Shown: positions 1 to 7,763 of the stretch, one piece after another
Numbering within the stretch: the stretch's first letter is position 1
Layout: each line of letters starts with the position of its first letter
NCBI GenBank assembly: GCA_017432365.1
Contig: JAFRJG010000002.1
Coordinates: 1 to 53,237 of the forward strand
DNA length: 53,237 nucleotides
Source: Candidatus Saccharimonadota bacterium
Lineage (GTDB): Bacteria > Patescibacteriota > Saccharimonadia > Saccharimonadales > Saccharimonadaceae
Reading direction: 5' to 3'
Notes under the pieces: generated by a model
What the model was told of the DNA's origin: nothing
Databases searched by the model: none
Seen by the model: only the letters and a program-made list of their open reading frames with translations
Made by a program: the position numbers and the translations under genes

Positions 1-158
1 CGCATATTATTATTGACATTGTAAGCTCTTAAGTAGAGCTTTCGCATTGACATTGTATTTCTTTTATTTTCTCAATAGTCATTGTTTTAAGCCTCTACGT
101 CTCAAATTGAGATATATTTTCTTAAAAGTTCGAATCTCTTTACCTGTATATGTATACC
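1..158. other. Window edge, no recognisable gene; short repeats
   Basis: AT-rich stretch with no supported reading frame. It holds a 12-bp direct repeat (ATTGACATTGTA at 12-23 and 46-57) flanking a perfect 7-bp hairpin (23-29 with 35-41, loop TAAGT). A further palindrome (TCTCAA-A-TTGAGA) lies at 100-112. The repeats could be operator sites or debris of a mobile element; the sequence alone does not decide. Confidence 0.5.
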
Positions 159-650
159 TCAGAACTCGCAAGGCATCAGGATAGGGTAGTCTTTCTTAGG
201 TATAACCTTGATCTTTGCCGTGTATTCGGGGTGGTCAATACACCAGTCCACTACCATGCAAAGCCGAGCAACAACGTCTGGTCGCCCCTCGCGAACAGGG
301 GAATAGGTAAGCTCCATGCGCTCGAGCTTGTCGTAATCGCGTGATGCTTCATAACCGGCGTTTATCGTCTAATGTCCTTTCACTCCGAACGCTGCGACAT
401 ACATCTCGGCGAACGCTCTTTTCTATATCTTTAATGTGCTGTTCTTTTATGTCTTCGTCTGGGCGAGACAGAGGCGTAAGCTTAGCGAGGAGAGTTTTGA
501 AATGCTCGGCTATTTGGTTGGAGTCAGGCAGACCATTATAAATGTCCTTCAGCATGATTTTTGTTCTGGAGTAGCGGATTGTAGAAAAAGTTTTTCTGAT
601 GACCGACAGCCCTTTCTCGGGATGTAAACGTTGCGCAGGATTTGGTTCAT
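159..650 (-). pseudogene. Frame-shifted remnant of an unknown gene
   Basis: Three coding-like minus-strand segments follow one another in different frames. An ATG at 648-650 begins MNQILRNVYIPRKG. The sense then passes by a -1 shift into a frame open to a stop at 349-351, with SNQIAEHFKTLLAKL in it. It passes by a +1 shift into a frame open from 368 to the stop at 159-161, with DYDKLERMELTYSP in it. Joined, they give one plausible protein of about 160 residues, whereas none of the three frames is complete alone. Codon use is AT-richer than the housekeeping genes. I recognise no family. The first shift point is AAAGGGC, a possible slippery heptamer, so programmed frameshifting is an alternative to decay, but the second shift makes decay more likely. 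Confidence 0.45.
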
Positions 651-712
651 TTTAAATTTGACGCTTTTAATGATAATACTATAACCCCCTACCCTTTCTC
701 AACTTTTTCCGT

Positions 713-718
713 TATAAT
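713..718 (+). promoter_or_regulatory. -10 box of leaderless thioredoxin-like gene
   Basis: TATAAT with exactly six bases before the ATG at 725. There is no Shine-Dalgarno sequence. The start of transcription would fall on the A of that ATG, and the ATG at 719 lies too close to the box to be used. Confidence 0.6.
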
Positions 719-724
719 ATGCTT

Positions 725-1483
725 ATGGCTACAAAAAAATCTTCATCAAAATCTGCGCCAGCGGCGCGATCGACTAAAGCGGTAAAACCCGCGAAAACCC
801 CCAAGGCTCCGGCGAAAGCGCGAAAAACCGCGAACGCCCGACCGAAAAAGTTCCAACCTTATCATCCGGCAATCGGCGTCGTCCTCCTCTTTATCGCCGC
901 GATTATCTTCTCCTTCTTGCTCGGCGGTTTGATTCTCGAGTTCCCCGATAAAACCTCGAAAAACCCCGACGCACCACGTTTCGCGAAAGAATATACCTCC
1001 GTCGAAAAGTCTAACGTCTTCCATTACCTCTCCGCCGAAAAGACCGTCAAACTGCTCGAATCTGGAACCGGCGTCGTCTTCCTCGGCTACCCTGAATGTC
1101 CCTGGTGTCAGGCTTACGCTCCGATGCTGAACGAAGTTGCGAAAGCTTACGACGTTAAAGTTTATTATTACAACACCTACGACGATTGGCAGAACAATAC
1201 TCCTGAATACCAAAAAATCACTGAACTCCTCGGCGATTATCTCCAGTTCGACAACGTCGGCAATCGCCATCTTTACGTCCCCAACGTCGCCTTCGTCGTT
1301 GATGGACAAATTGTCGCCAATGATTGGGAAACCTCTAAGGACACGCTCGACGCGGAAACTCCAGAAGCATATTGGACTGAAGAACGAATCGCGACTTGGA
1401 CTAAAAAAATGCAGACCAATTTCAAAACTTATCTCGAGGCTAAACTCAACTCTCGACAGACTACCTCGGCTCAGTCCGAATAG
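725..1483 (+). CDS. Membrane-anchored thioredoxin-fold protein (CPWC)
   Basis: About 252 residues. The N-terminal 45 residues are Lys/Ala/Pro-rich and cytoplasmic. One membrane segment follows (around residues 50-73, GVVLLFIAAIIFSFLLGG). The rest is an extracytoplasmic thioredoxin-like domain whose active site is CPWC in the context YPECPWCQAY, near residue 123. The fold and motif suggest disulfide reduction or oxidation of exported proteins; it resembles bacteriocin-transport accessory thioredoxins. I chose the ATG at 725 over the in-frame ATG at 719 because a -10 box at 713-718 makes 725 the likely transcript start. It stands alone, followed by a hairpin terminator. The natural substrate cannot be told from sequence. 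Confidence 0.8.
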   Translation: MATKKSSSKSAPAARSTKAVKPAKTPKAPAKARKTANARPKKFQPYHPAIGVVLLFIAAIIFSFLLGGLILEFPDKTSKNPDAPRFAKEYTSVEKSNVFHYLSAEKTVKLLESGTGVVFLGYPECPWCQAYAPMLNEVAKAYDVKVYYYNTYDDWQNNTPEYQKITELLGDYLQFDNVGNRHLYVPNVAFVVDGQIVANDWETSKDTLDAETPEAYWTEERIATWTKKMQTNFKTYLEAKLNSRQTTSAQSE

Positions 1484-1504
1484 CCCGCGTCATTTTCGAG
1501 GATT

Positions 1505-1530
1505 ATAGCTCCCGTCAGGGAGCTATTCCT
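1505..1530 (+). terminator. Hairpin terminator after thioredoxin-like gene
   Basis: Perfect 9-bp stem: ATAGCTCCC (1505-1513), loop GTCA, GGGAGCTAT (1518-1526), then TCCTT. The T-tract is weak. The stem resembles the one at 45806-45831. Confidence 0.6.
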
Positions 1531-1549
1531 TGCGGAAATAAAGAAATAA

Positions 1550-1558
1550 TGGTAAAAT
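1550..1558 (+). promoter_or_regulatory. Extended -10 of leaderless typA
   Basis: TGg-TAAAAT ending eight bases before the typA ATG at 1567. No Shine-Dalgarno sequence is present. Confidence 0.55.
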
Positions 1559-1566
1559 AAGTCCCT

Positions 1567-3378
1567 ATGGAAAAAGAGAGAATCCGCAACGTTGCTATTA
1601 TCGCCCACGTCGACCATGGAAAAACCACCCTCGTCGACGGTCTTTTGAAGCAGTCCCACACCTTCCGCGACAACCAAGCGGAAATGTCTCAAACTCTCAT
1701 CATGGACTCCGGAGACCAGGAACACGAGCGGGGAATTACCATCACCGCGAAACAAACCGCCGTTTTTTACAACGGTTATAAAATCAACATCATCGATACT
1801 CCAGGTCATGCCGACTTCTCTGGCGAAGTCGAACGCACGCTCAACATGGCGGACGGCGTCCTTCTTATCGTCGACGCTCAAGAAGGTCCCATGCCCCAGA
1901 CCAAATTCGTCCTCAAAAAGGCTCTCGAATTGAACCTCAAACCCGTCGTCATCATCAACAAAATTGACAAGCCCGCCGCCCGTATCGAAGAAGTCAAAAG
2001 CGAAATAGAATCGCTCTTCCTCGAACTCGCAACCGACGAGTCTCAACTTTTTTACCCTATTTATTATTGTATCGCCCGCGAAGGTCGCGCCGGAATCACG
2101 ACCGACCTCGACCCTGACCTTCATGTTATCTTCGATTCCATCGTCAACGATATTCCCGCTCCGAAAGTTGATGATAACGAAGGTAAAGGTGCTCAACTCC
2201 TCGTCGCCGCCCTCGCTGCCGACAGTTACCTCGGAAAATACGCCATCGGTAAAATCTTCCGCGGGAAGCTCAAAAAGGGCGAAACCGTCAAGTTGCTCCA
2301 AAAATCCTCGCTCACGTCCGCCAAAATCGACCGACTTTTCACTTTTAAAGGGCTCGGTAAAGAAGAAGTCCCCGAAGCGTCCGCTGGTGACCTCGTCGCC
2401 CTGACCGGTATCGAAAAAGCCAACATCGGCGACACGATTGCAACCGGCGACTGCCCCGAAGCGCTCCCTACCATCGAACTCGAACCGCCAACCCTTTCTA
2501 TCTACATCGGTCCGAATACCTCCCCTCTCAAGGGTAAAGAAGGCGAATTTACCACTTCGCGTCAAATCGCCGAACGGCTCGAGCGCGAACTTGAAACCAA
2601 TATCGCCCTTAAAATCACTCCCGACGGACTCGGCTATAAAGTCTCCGGTCGTGGCGAGCTTCATCTCTCTGTCCTCATAGAAACCATGCGTCGCGAGGGC
2701 TACGAACTCGAGGCTGGTCGCCCGGAAGTCGTCTATAAAATCATCGACGGCGTTAAATCCGAGCCGTATGAAAGCCTCTCTATCGAGGTCGATTCCGCCT
2801 TCGTCGGCGCCGTCTCTCAGGAACTCGGTGTCCGTAAAGCCGACTTAAAGTCAACCGAAATTACTTCTTCTGGTACTACGCGCTTCACTTACGAAATTAC
2901 CACCGCCGCCCTCATCGGGCTCCGCAACAACCTCCTGACCGCAACTAAGGGAACCGTCATCATGTCCTCCATTCCCAAGGGGTATAAGCCCCTTGAATCG
3001 AAGTATCAACCCGAACGCAACGGCGCGCTCATTTCTTTCGAATCTGGCGTCTCGACCGCCTATGCTCTCGACGCCGCCCAAGCCCGTGGCACCCTCTTTA
3101 TCCCGCCTCAAGTCCCCGTCTATCAGGGTATGATTGTTGGGCTTTCTAACAAAAAAGAAGACATAGACCTCAATATTTGTCGCGAAAAACAACTAACCAA
3201 CATGCGCACTCACGCCTCCGACGGCGCTATTCAGCTCACGCCTTATACTCAATTATCTCTCGAACAATGCCTTGACTTCCTCCTCGATGACGAACTTCTC
3301 GAAGTAACCCCGAAATCTCTCCGCCTCCGCAAGCGCCAACTCGACCCTATCAAACGCAAACGCGAAAACCGCCACTAA
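1567..3378 (+). CDS. typA: Ribosome-associated GTPase TypA/BipA
   Basis: 603 residues, the usual length. It is a translational GTPase of the EF-G family that acts on the ribosome in stress adaptation and 50S assembly. Visible motifs: G1 AHVDHGKTTL (residues 13-22), the G2 region with RGITI, G3 DTPGHADF (about 78-85) and G4 NKID (about 131-134). EF-G-like domains and the BipA-specific C-terminus follow. The start is fixed by the N-terminal match and by a leaderless extended -10 box. It is separated by one base from tatD (stop TAA, then ATG at 3380), so the two are probably cotranscribed. Confidence 0.96.
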   Translation: MEKERIRNVAIIAHVDHGKTTLVDGLLKQSHTFRDNQAEMSQTLIMDSGDQEHERGITITAKQTAVFYNGYKINIIDTPGHADFSGEVERTLNMADGVLLIVDAQEGPMPQTKFVLKKALELNLKPVVIINKIDKPAARIEEVKSEIESLFLELATDESQLFYPIYYCIAREGRAGITTDLDPDLHVIFDSIVNDIPAPKVDDNEGKGAQLLVAALAADSYLGKYAIGKIFRGKLKKGETVKLLQKSSLTSAKIDRLFTFKGLGKEEVPEASAGDLVALTGIEKANIGDTIATGDCPEALPTIELEPPTLSIYIGPNTSPLKGKEGEFTTSRQIAERLERELETNIALKITPDGLGYKVSGRGELHLSVLIETMRREGYELEAGRPEVVYKIIDGVKSEPYESLSIEVDSAFVGAVSQELGVRKADLKSTEITSSGTTRFTYEITTAALIGLRNNLLTATKGTVIMSSIPKGYKPLESKYQPERNGALISFESGVSTAYALDAAQARGTLFIPPQVPVYQGMIVGLSNKKEDIDLNICREKQLTNMRTHASDGAIQLTPYTQLSLEQCLDFLLDDELLEVTPKSLRLRKRQLDPIKRKRENRH

Positions 3379-3379
3379 A

Positions 3380-4198
3380 ATGCCCGCCCCTTCACGCGAA
3401 CCTTATCTTATCGACTCACATTGCCATCTCCACGACCCCGAATTTTTCACCCCTGAACAACAGCTCGATTTCCTCGAGGACGCCCGCCAACAAAATGTAC
3501 GCCAAATCATCTGCATCGGCACCTCTCCCGCCGACTCGCTCCGCGCTCGCGCCTTCGCTGAGTCCCACGAAAACGTTTTCTGGAGCTACGGCATCCACCC
3601 AGAGGAGGCTGTTAAAAAAGAAGATTTCAAAAGTCTTTTTGAAGTTTTAAAATCTTCTAGCTTGGTTGCCATCGGCGAAATCGGTCTCGATTATCATTAT
3701 CCCTCCTTCGATAAACAATCCCAATGGCGCCTCCTCGAGCAAATGCTCTCTCTCGCTATCGACCTCTCCCTCCCTTGCTCCTTCCACGTCCGCGACGCTC
3801 TCCCCGACTTCTTCGCTATCGTTCATAACTTCCCCAGTCTCAAGCCCTCCGTCCTCCATTCTTTCACAGACTCAAAAACCAACCTCAACCGCGCGCTTGA
3901 CCAAGGTTTCTACCTCGGTCTCAACGGCATCGCCACTTTTGCCAATCTCGATTGTTATCGAACCCTTACCCCTGAACTCCTCGACCGTCTCGTCCTCGAA
4001 ACCGACGCCCCCTTCTTGACACCTGCGCCGAAACGTGGTAAAATAAACAAACCGGGCAATATCGCCCATATTGCCTCTTGGCTATCTGAAAAATTAGGAG
4101 TCAGCGTCTCTCAAGTCGCTGAAAAAACCTCAAACAATGTTCGAAAAGTCTTCAACCTTCCAAATCCCGAAGCAATTTCTTGCCCCGGCTCCTCATAA
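3380..4198 (+). CDS. tatD: TatD-family metal-dependent hydrolase (DNase)
   Basis: 272 residues, normal for TatD. Metal-binding motifs are visible: DSHCHLHD near the N-terminus, GEIGLDYH near residue 97, FHVRDA, HSFTDS and ETDAPFLTP near the C-terminus. The family comprises two-metal hydrolases with 3'-5' exonuclease activity, acting in the cytoplasm in DNA repair or degradation. It starts one base after typA and its 3' end overlaps the next small gene by about 60 bases, indicating a tightly packed operon. The exact substrate is unknown. Confidence 0.92.
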   Translation: MPAPSREPYLIDSHCHLHDPEFFTPEQQLDFLEDARQQNVRQIICIGTSPADSLRARAFAESHENVFWSYGIHPEEAVKKEDFKSLFEVLKSSSLVAIGEIGLDYHYPSFDKQSQWRLLEQMLSLAIDLSLPCSFHVRDALPDFFAIVHNFPSLKPSVLHSFTDSKTNLNRALDQGFYLGLNGIATFANLDCYRTLTPELLDRLVLETDAPFLTPAPKRGKINKPGNIAHIASWLSEKLGVSVSQVAEKTSNNVRKVFNLPNPEAISCPGSS

Positions 4199-4358
4199 CC
4201 CGGCGCCTCATCTTCCCGGCTCGCTTTTTGCGCCCGCACTCGAAACCGCTGCTACTGCCCTCGCGCCACGTATTCTCCTCTCTGAAGACCAGCGTGTGTT
4301 TGAGGAACTTAACGCTATCGCTGAGGAGATTGACCGATGTCGCGCCGCCGCTCGCTAG
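4137..4358 (+). CDS. Small protein of unknown function, overlaps both neighbours
   Basis: 73 residues. The N-terminal half is rich in Pro/Ala (AAPHNPAP-like) and the C-terminal half is a likely helix (EDQRVFEELNAIAEEIDRCRAAAR). It overlaps the tatD end by about 60 bases and the next gene by 22 bases. That is typical of coupled translation and argues that it is real. There is no signal peptide or membrane segment. It could instead be a chance frame, but its codon use is like its neighbours' and it fills the only gap between tatD and the next gene. Confidence 0.6.
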   Translation: MFEKSSTFQIPKQFLAPAPHNPAPHLPGSLFAPALETAATALAPRILLSEDQRVFEELNAIAEEIDRCRAAAR

Positions 4359-4717
4359 GAGCCTTCAAAAAATCTGGTCGCAAGTCTCTTTCCCCTCGCG
4401 TCCGTGCTTTGAAGACTCTCGATGACCAAATCAACGCCGAATCCGAACTCGGTCGTACGATTTTTGGTCCCGTCCCCGCTGGTCATCAGCGCGAATTTTT
4501 CGAGCATAAGAAAAATCTCTGGATTTGGCACGAAGCCTGGACAGAATTCGGCGAACTGAAAACCGTTACCATCCGCTATGAAGTTCATCCCTCTGGTGTC
4601 TATAAAATCATCAACAATAGTATCTCTGCAAAATTGACCGGCGCCGAACTCGATAATTTCCGTCGCGCCACCAAAAAATACCTCGAACTTATTAAAACAA
4701 ACTTATATTCCGCTTAA
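4337..4717 (+). CDS. Conserved small protein of unknown function
   Basis: 126 residues. The first 25 are strongly basic (MSRRRSLGAFKKSGRKS). A compact mixed alpha/beta domain follows, with FGPVPAGHQREFF and LWIWHEAWTEFG, then a basic helical tail (RRATKKYLELIKTN). I recall similar proteins as hypothetical genes in Saccharibacteria, but no function is known to me. It overlaps the preceding small gene by 22 bases, so it is probably the last gene of the typA-tatD operon. The basic N-terminus could bind nucleic acid; this is inference only. Confidence 0.75.
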   Translation: MSRRRSLGAFKKSGRKSLSPRVRALKTLDDQINAESELGRTIFGPVPAGHQREFFEHKKNLWIWHEAWTEFGELKTVTIRYEVHPSGVYKIINNSISAKLTGAELDNFRRATKKYLELIKTNLYSA

Positions 4718-4720
4718 ATA

Positions 4721-4729
4721 TGTTACAAT
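4721..4729 (+). promoter_or_regulatory. Extended -10 of leaderless membrane protein gene
   Basis: TGt-TACAAT, six bases before the ATG at 4736, with no Shine-Dalgarno sequence. Confidence 0.6.
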
Positions 4730-4735
4730 AAGCTT

Positions 4736-5335
4736 ATGGATAATCCTACCATAAGCCCCTCGGCCCCCGCTTCTCCTCCCCCAGTTTCTCCGCCCCCCGC
4801 TACTCCCGTCGTCCCTCCTGCTTCGACTCCCCCCGAACCGCCGACCCTTCCCAAAAAATCTCAAAAAACTAAAAAGCCCGAAAAAGTTGTCGCGAAAAAG
4901 TCAAAAAAGCCCCTCATTATCTCCCTTATCGTCATTTTCGTCCTTCTTCTCGTCGCGGCGGGCGTCTTTTGCTATTTTAAATTCTTCAAAACTCCCCCGG
5001 GAATCGTCAAAAACGACGTTGAGTTCTTGACCGAAATCGACGCCTGGGAAAAAGTTAACGCCTCGACTGTTATCTGGTCGTTCAAAACCGACGGCACTGG
5101 CGAACTGACCACGAACAAGGAAAATTATTACCCCTTCAAATGGTATCTCTCGAACGGTAAACTCGAAATCGATACGACCTGGCTTTATCAACTCTCCGAC
5201 GCGTTCGAAATTACGCTCGACCGCGACTCCGAAACCCCGACTTTCGTGGTTAAAAACCTTGCCGATGAAACCGTTTCAACTTTTGTCCCGCTCGGCACGA
5301 GCGAAACCGCTCAAGTTGAAAAAACAGAAGAATAA
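4736..5335 (+). CDS. Single-pass membrane protein, Pro-rich N-terminus
   Basis: 199 residues. Residues 1-45 are a cytoplasmic Pro/Ser/Thr tract (many PPxSPPP-type repeats), then a Lys-rich stretch, then a membrane segment (about residues 62-82, LIISLIVIFVLLLVAAGVFCYF). An extracytoplasmic domain of about 110 residues contains TDGTGELTT and YPFKWYLSNGKLEID, which look like a small beta-rich domain. I do not recognise a named family. The start is set by a leaderless -10 box. Four bases separate its stop from the -10 box of the next gene, so the two are adjacent but separately promoted. Confidence 0.8.
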   Translation: MDNPTISPSAPASPPPVSPPPATPVVPPASTPPEPPTLPKKSQKTKKPEKVVAKKSKKPLIISLIVIFVLLLVAAGVFCYFKFFKTPPGIVKNDVEFLTEIDAWEKVNASTVIWSFKTDGTGELTTNKENYYPFKWYLSNGKLEIDTTWLYQLSDAFEITLDRDSETPTFVVKNLADETVSTFVPLGTSETAQVEKTEE

Positions 5336-5344
5336 TGATATAAT
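5336..5344 (+). promoter_or_regulatory. Extended -10 of leaderless iscS-mnmA
   Basis: TGa-TATAAT, exactly six bases before the ATG at 5351. The TG of the box lies within two bases of the preceding stop codon. Confidence 0.6.
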
Positions 5345-5350
5345 TCGACG

Positions 5351-7651
5351 ATGATTTATCTCGACCACGCCGCCGCGACGCCGGTCACGAAGTCGGCGCT
5401 TGCCGCCATGCTCCCGTTCTTCTCGGATAATTTTTTCAACCCTTCCGCCGCCTATCTCCCTGCCTCTCGCACTCGCGAAGCCTACGAAGCCGCTAAAAAG
5501 TCTATCGCCAATTTCATCGGCGCTAAGCCCGCCGACCTCGTTATTACCTCTGGCGCAACCGAGGCAAACGCCCTCGCTCTGACCGTCGCTAAAACCGGCA
5601 AACTGCTCGTTCTCGAAACCGAACATGCCTCTGTCCTTGAAAATGCTAAACAATATCCTCACGAACTCGTCAAGGTTGACCACACCGGGCTGATTGACCT
5701 CGGCGACCTGAAACGAAAGCTCACGTCTGACGTCGTTCTCGTTTCGGTTTCTCTCGCCAACAACGAACTCGGCACGCTCCAGCCTCTCTCGGAAATCGCC
5801 GAACTCCTCCGGAAAACTCGCGCCGCTCGGCTTCGCGCCGGTAACCCGACTCCGCTCTTTCTTCATTCCGACGCTTCTCAAGGACTTGCCCTCCTCGATT
5901 TTAACGTCGCCCGCCTCGGCGTTGACCTTCTGACGCTCAATTCCGCTAAAGTTGGCGGTCCGAAAGGAGTCGGCGCTCTTTACGTCGCTCATGACGTCCG
6001 TCTCGAGCCTCTCGTTTTCGGCGGTGGTCAAGAACTCGGCTTGCGCTCTGGGACTGAAAATGTCGCCGGCGTCATTGGCTTTGCCACCGCTCTCGAAACG
6101 CTTAAAGGGCACGCCCCTGCCAATCGTAAAAAATACGCCACCCTCCGTCGTCTCTTGAAAACCGAACTCGAATCCGCGAAGGTTCCGCCTCTTTTCCTCG
6201 GTCACGAAAAGTCTCAGCTCGTGAACTTCCTCCCCGTCTCTTTCCCGGGACTCGACGCCGAGCGCTTGATTTATCAACTCGAGTCAAAGGGCGTTTATGT
6301 CTCGACTGGTGCCGCTTGTGCTGCCTCGAAAAATGCCCCGTCTCATGTCCTCCGCGCTATCGGTCTCTCTCCTGAGGAAATCGCCGGCTCTCTCCGCCTT
6401 ACCATCGGGTCTTTGAATAACGAGGAAAATGTCAAGGAAGCTGGTCGCCTAATTTGCGAAACGGTTGATGAAGCCGCGGCTCAAAAACCCGTCCACGCCC
6501 AATCTCGTCATACCTCCGCCCAGTCTCGCGGTACCGTCTTCCTCGGTATGTCTGGCGGCGTTGACTCCTCTCTCTCCGCACTTCTCTTGAAACAACAGGG
6601 ATACCGCGTCGCCGGCGTTTATATGAAAAACTGGTCAAAAAACCTTCCTGGCATGAAATGCCCTTGGGCGGAAGACCTCGCCGATGCCAAGCGCGTTGCT
6701 GTCCAGCTCGGTCTCGATTTCCGAGTTTTTGATTTTGAACATGAATATAAACAGCGCGTTGTTGACTATATGCTCGCCGAGTTTCGCGCCGGACGTACTC
6801 CGAACCCCGACATCATGTGTAACGCCGAAATTAAATTCAAACTTTTCTACGAAACCGCCAAGCGTCAGGGCGCCGATTTTATCGCCACTGGTCACTACGC
6901 TCGTTCTGCCCATGGCGAACTCCAGCTTGCTCAAGACCAGAACAAGGATCAGACCTACTTCCTCTATCGTATCCCGAACGCCGCGCTAAGCGACACGCTC
7001 TTTCCGCTCGCCGACCTCGAGAAACCTGAAGTGAAACGCCTCGCCGCCGCTGCCAGTCTCCCGAACGCCCGGAAAAAGGAATCCATGGGCGTCTGCTTCG
7101 TCGGCGATGTCGGAATTAAGGACTTTCTCAAGACCTATCTCCCCGTCCAACCTGGAGAAATCCGCGAACTGGAAACCGACCGCGTCCTCGGTTATCACGA
7201 CGGCGCAGTTTTTTATACCCTCGGTCAGCGTCATGGTCTCTATGTCGGCGGCGGACTTCCGTATTACGTCGTCAAAAAAGACCTTGAACAAAATCTCGTT
7301 TATGTTTCTAAGAACCTCAATAGTCGCGACCTCTGGACGAAAGAGCTCCCCCTTGAAAATCTCTTCCTGCGTGATGTAACTGCTCTGAGTCACTCCCCGG
7401 CTCTCTTCGTTCGCCTTCGTCATCGCGCCCCTTTTCTCCCCGCTCGCCTCGTTTTTTGTAGCGCGGATGAAATCCCCGAAACTCCGCGCTGTGCCTCTGC
7501 CGACTCTCTCTCGAACTCCTCTGATTTTCCCCCGACCGCGAAGCTCCTCTTCTCTGAAGAAATCAAACGCCCCGCCTCTGGTCAGTCCGCCGTCTTTTAT
7601 TCCGGCACGGAACCTGGCGCCGTCTGTCTTGGCGGCGGTATCGTTAGTTGA
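5351..7651 (+). CDS. iscS-mnmA: Cysteine desulfurase fused to tRNA 2-thiouridylase MnmA
   Basis: 766 residues in one frame. Residues 1 to about 385 are a NifS/IscS-type PLP-dependent cysteine desulfurase: the PLP lysine is K200 (NSAKVGGPKG) and the persulfide cysteine C323 (STGAACAAS). Residues from about 395 are MnmA, which makes the 2-thio group of uridine 34 in tRNA Lys/Glu/Gln: PP-loop SGGVDSS (401-407), first catalytic Cys in NPDIMC (C490), second in GVCFVG (C582), then a C-terminal beta-barrel. In most bacteria sulfur passes from IscS to MnmA through relay proteins or direct contact. Here both steps are on one chain and no IscU or relay gene is in view, so direct intramolecular transfer is a reasonable inference. 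All key residues are present and no frameshift is seen. Confidence 0.95.
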   Translation: MIYLDHAAATPVTKSALAAMLPFFSDNFFNPSAAYLPASRTREAYEAAKKSIANFIGAKPADLVITSGATEANALALTVAKTGKLLVLETEHASVLENAKQYPHELVKVDHTGLIDLGDLKRKLTSDVVLVSVSLANNELGTLQPLSEIAELLRKTRAARLRAGNPTPLFLHSDASQGLALLDFNVARLGVDLLTLNSAKVGGPKGVGALYVAHDVRLEPLVFGGGQELGLRSGTENVAGVIGFATALETLKGHAPANRKKYATLRRLLKTELESAKVPPLFLGHEKSQLVNFLPVSFPGLDAERLIYQLESKGVYVSTGAACAASKNAPSHVLRAIGLSPEEIAGSLRLTIGSLNNEENVKEAGRLICETVDEAAAQKPVHAQSRHTSAQSRGTVFLGMSGGVDSSLSALLLKQQGYRVAGVYMKNWSKNLPGMKCPWAEDLADAKRVAVQLGLDFRVFDFEHEYKQRVVDYMLAEFRAGRTPNPDIMCNAEIKFKLFYETAKRQGADFIATGHYARSAHGELQLAQDQNKDQTYFLYRIPNAALSDTLFPLADLEKPEVKRLAAAASLPNARKKESMGVCFVGDVGIKDFLKTYLPVQPGEIRELETDRVLGYHDGAVFYTLGQRHGLYVGGGLPYYVVKKDLEQNLVYVSKNLNSRDLWTKELPLENLFLRDVTALSHSPALFVRLRHRAPFLPARLVFCSADEIPETPRCASADSLSNSSDFPPTAKLLFSEEIKRPASGQSAVFYSGTEPGAVCLGGGIVS

Positions 7652-7763
7652 ATTGCCTAAAAAAGCTCCCCGTGAGGGGAGCGGAGAAAGGAGCAAGCCG
7701 GGGCTATCCCGGCACGATAGAAGGGGGAAGAACACCTACAATTCCCCCGGGGAACTGTCAATC
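7652..7763 (-). terminator. Three-hairpin 3' region ending in a minus-strand terminator
   Basis: Read on the minus strand after the secreted-protein gene there are three hairpins. They pair 7742-7748 with 7723-7729 (GGGGGAA/TTCCCCC), 7708-7713 with 7697-7702 (GCCGGG/CCCGGC), and 7676-7682 with 7665-7671 (GCTCCCC, loop TCAC, GGGGAGC). The last is followed on that strand by TTTTTT (7659-7664), a good rho-independent terminator. On the plus strand the same hairpin ends iscS-mnmA but lacks a T-tract. Confidence 0.6.

Noticed and set aside
120-150. AAGTTCGAATCTC, T-arm-like sequence that might mark a tRNA or attachment site
   Set aside because: The flanking bases do not pair as a T-stem and no acceptor or anticodon arm can be drawn around it.
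719-724. ATG at 719 as start of the thioredoxin-like gene
   Set aside because: It abuts the -10 box and would lie upstream of the transcript start; the ATG at 725 fits the leaderless spacing seen at many genes.
1471-2664. Long minus-strand open frame of 397 codons opposite typA (and others such as 39412-40506 opposite nrdD)
   Set aside because: These are shadows caused by strong codon bias of the genes on the other strand. Their translations are low-complexity mixtures of Phe/Glu/Gly/Val without motifs, and the plus-strand genes are certain.
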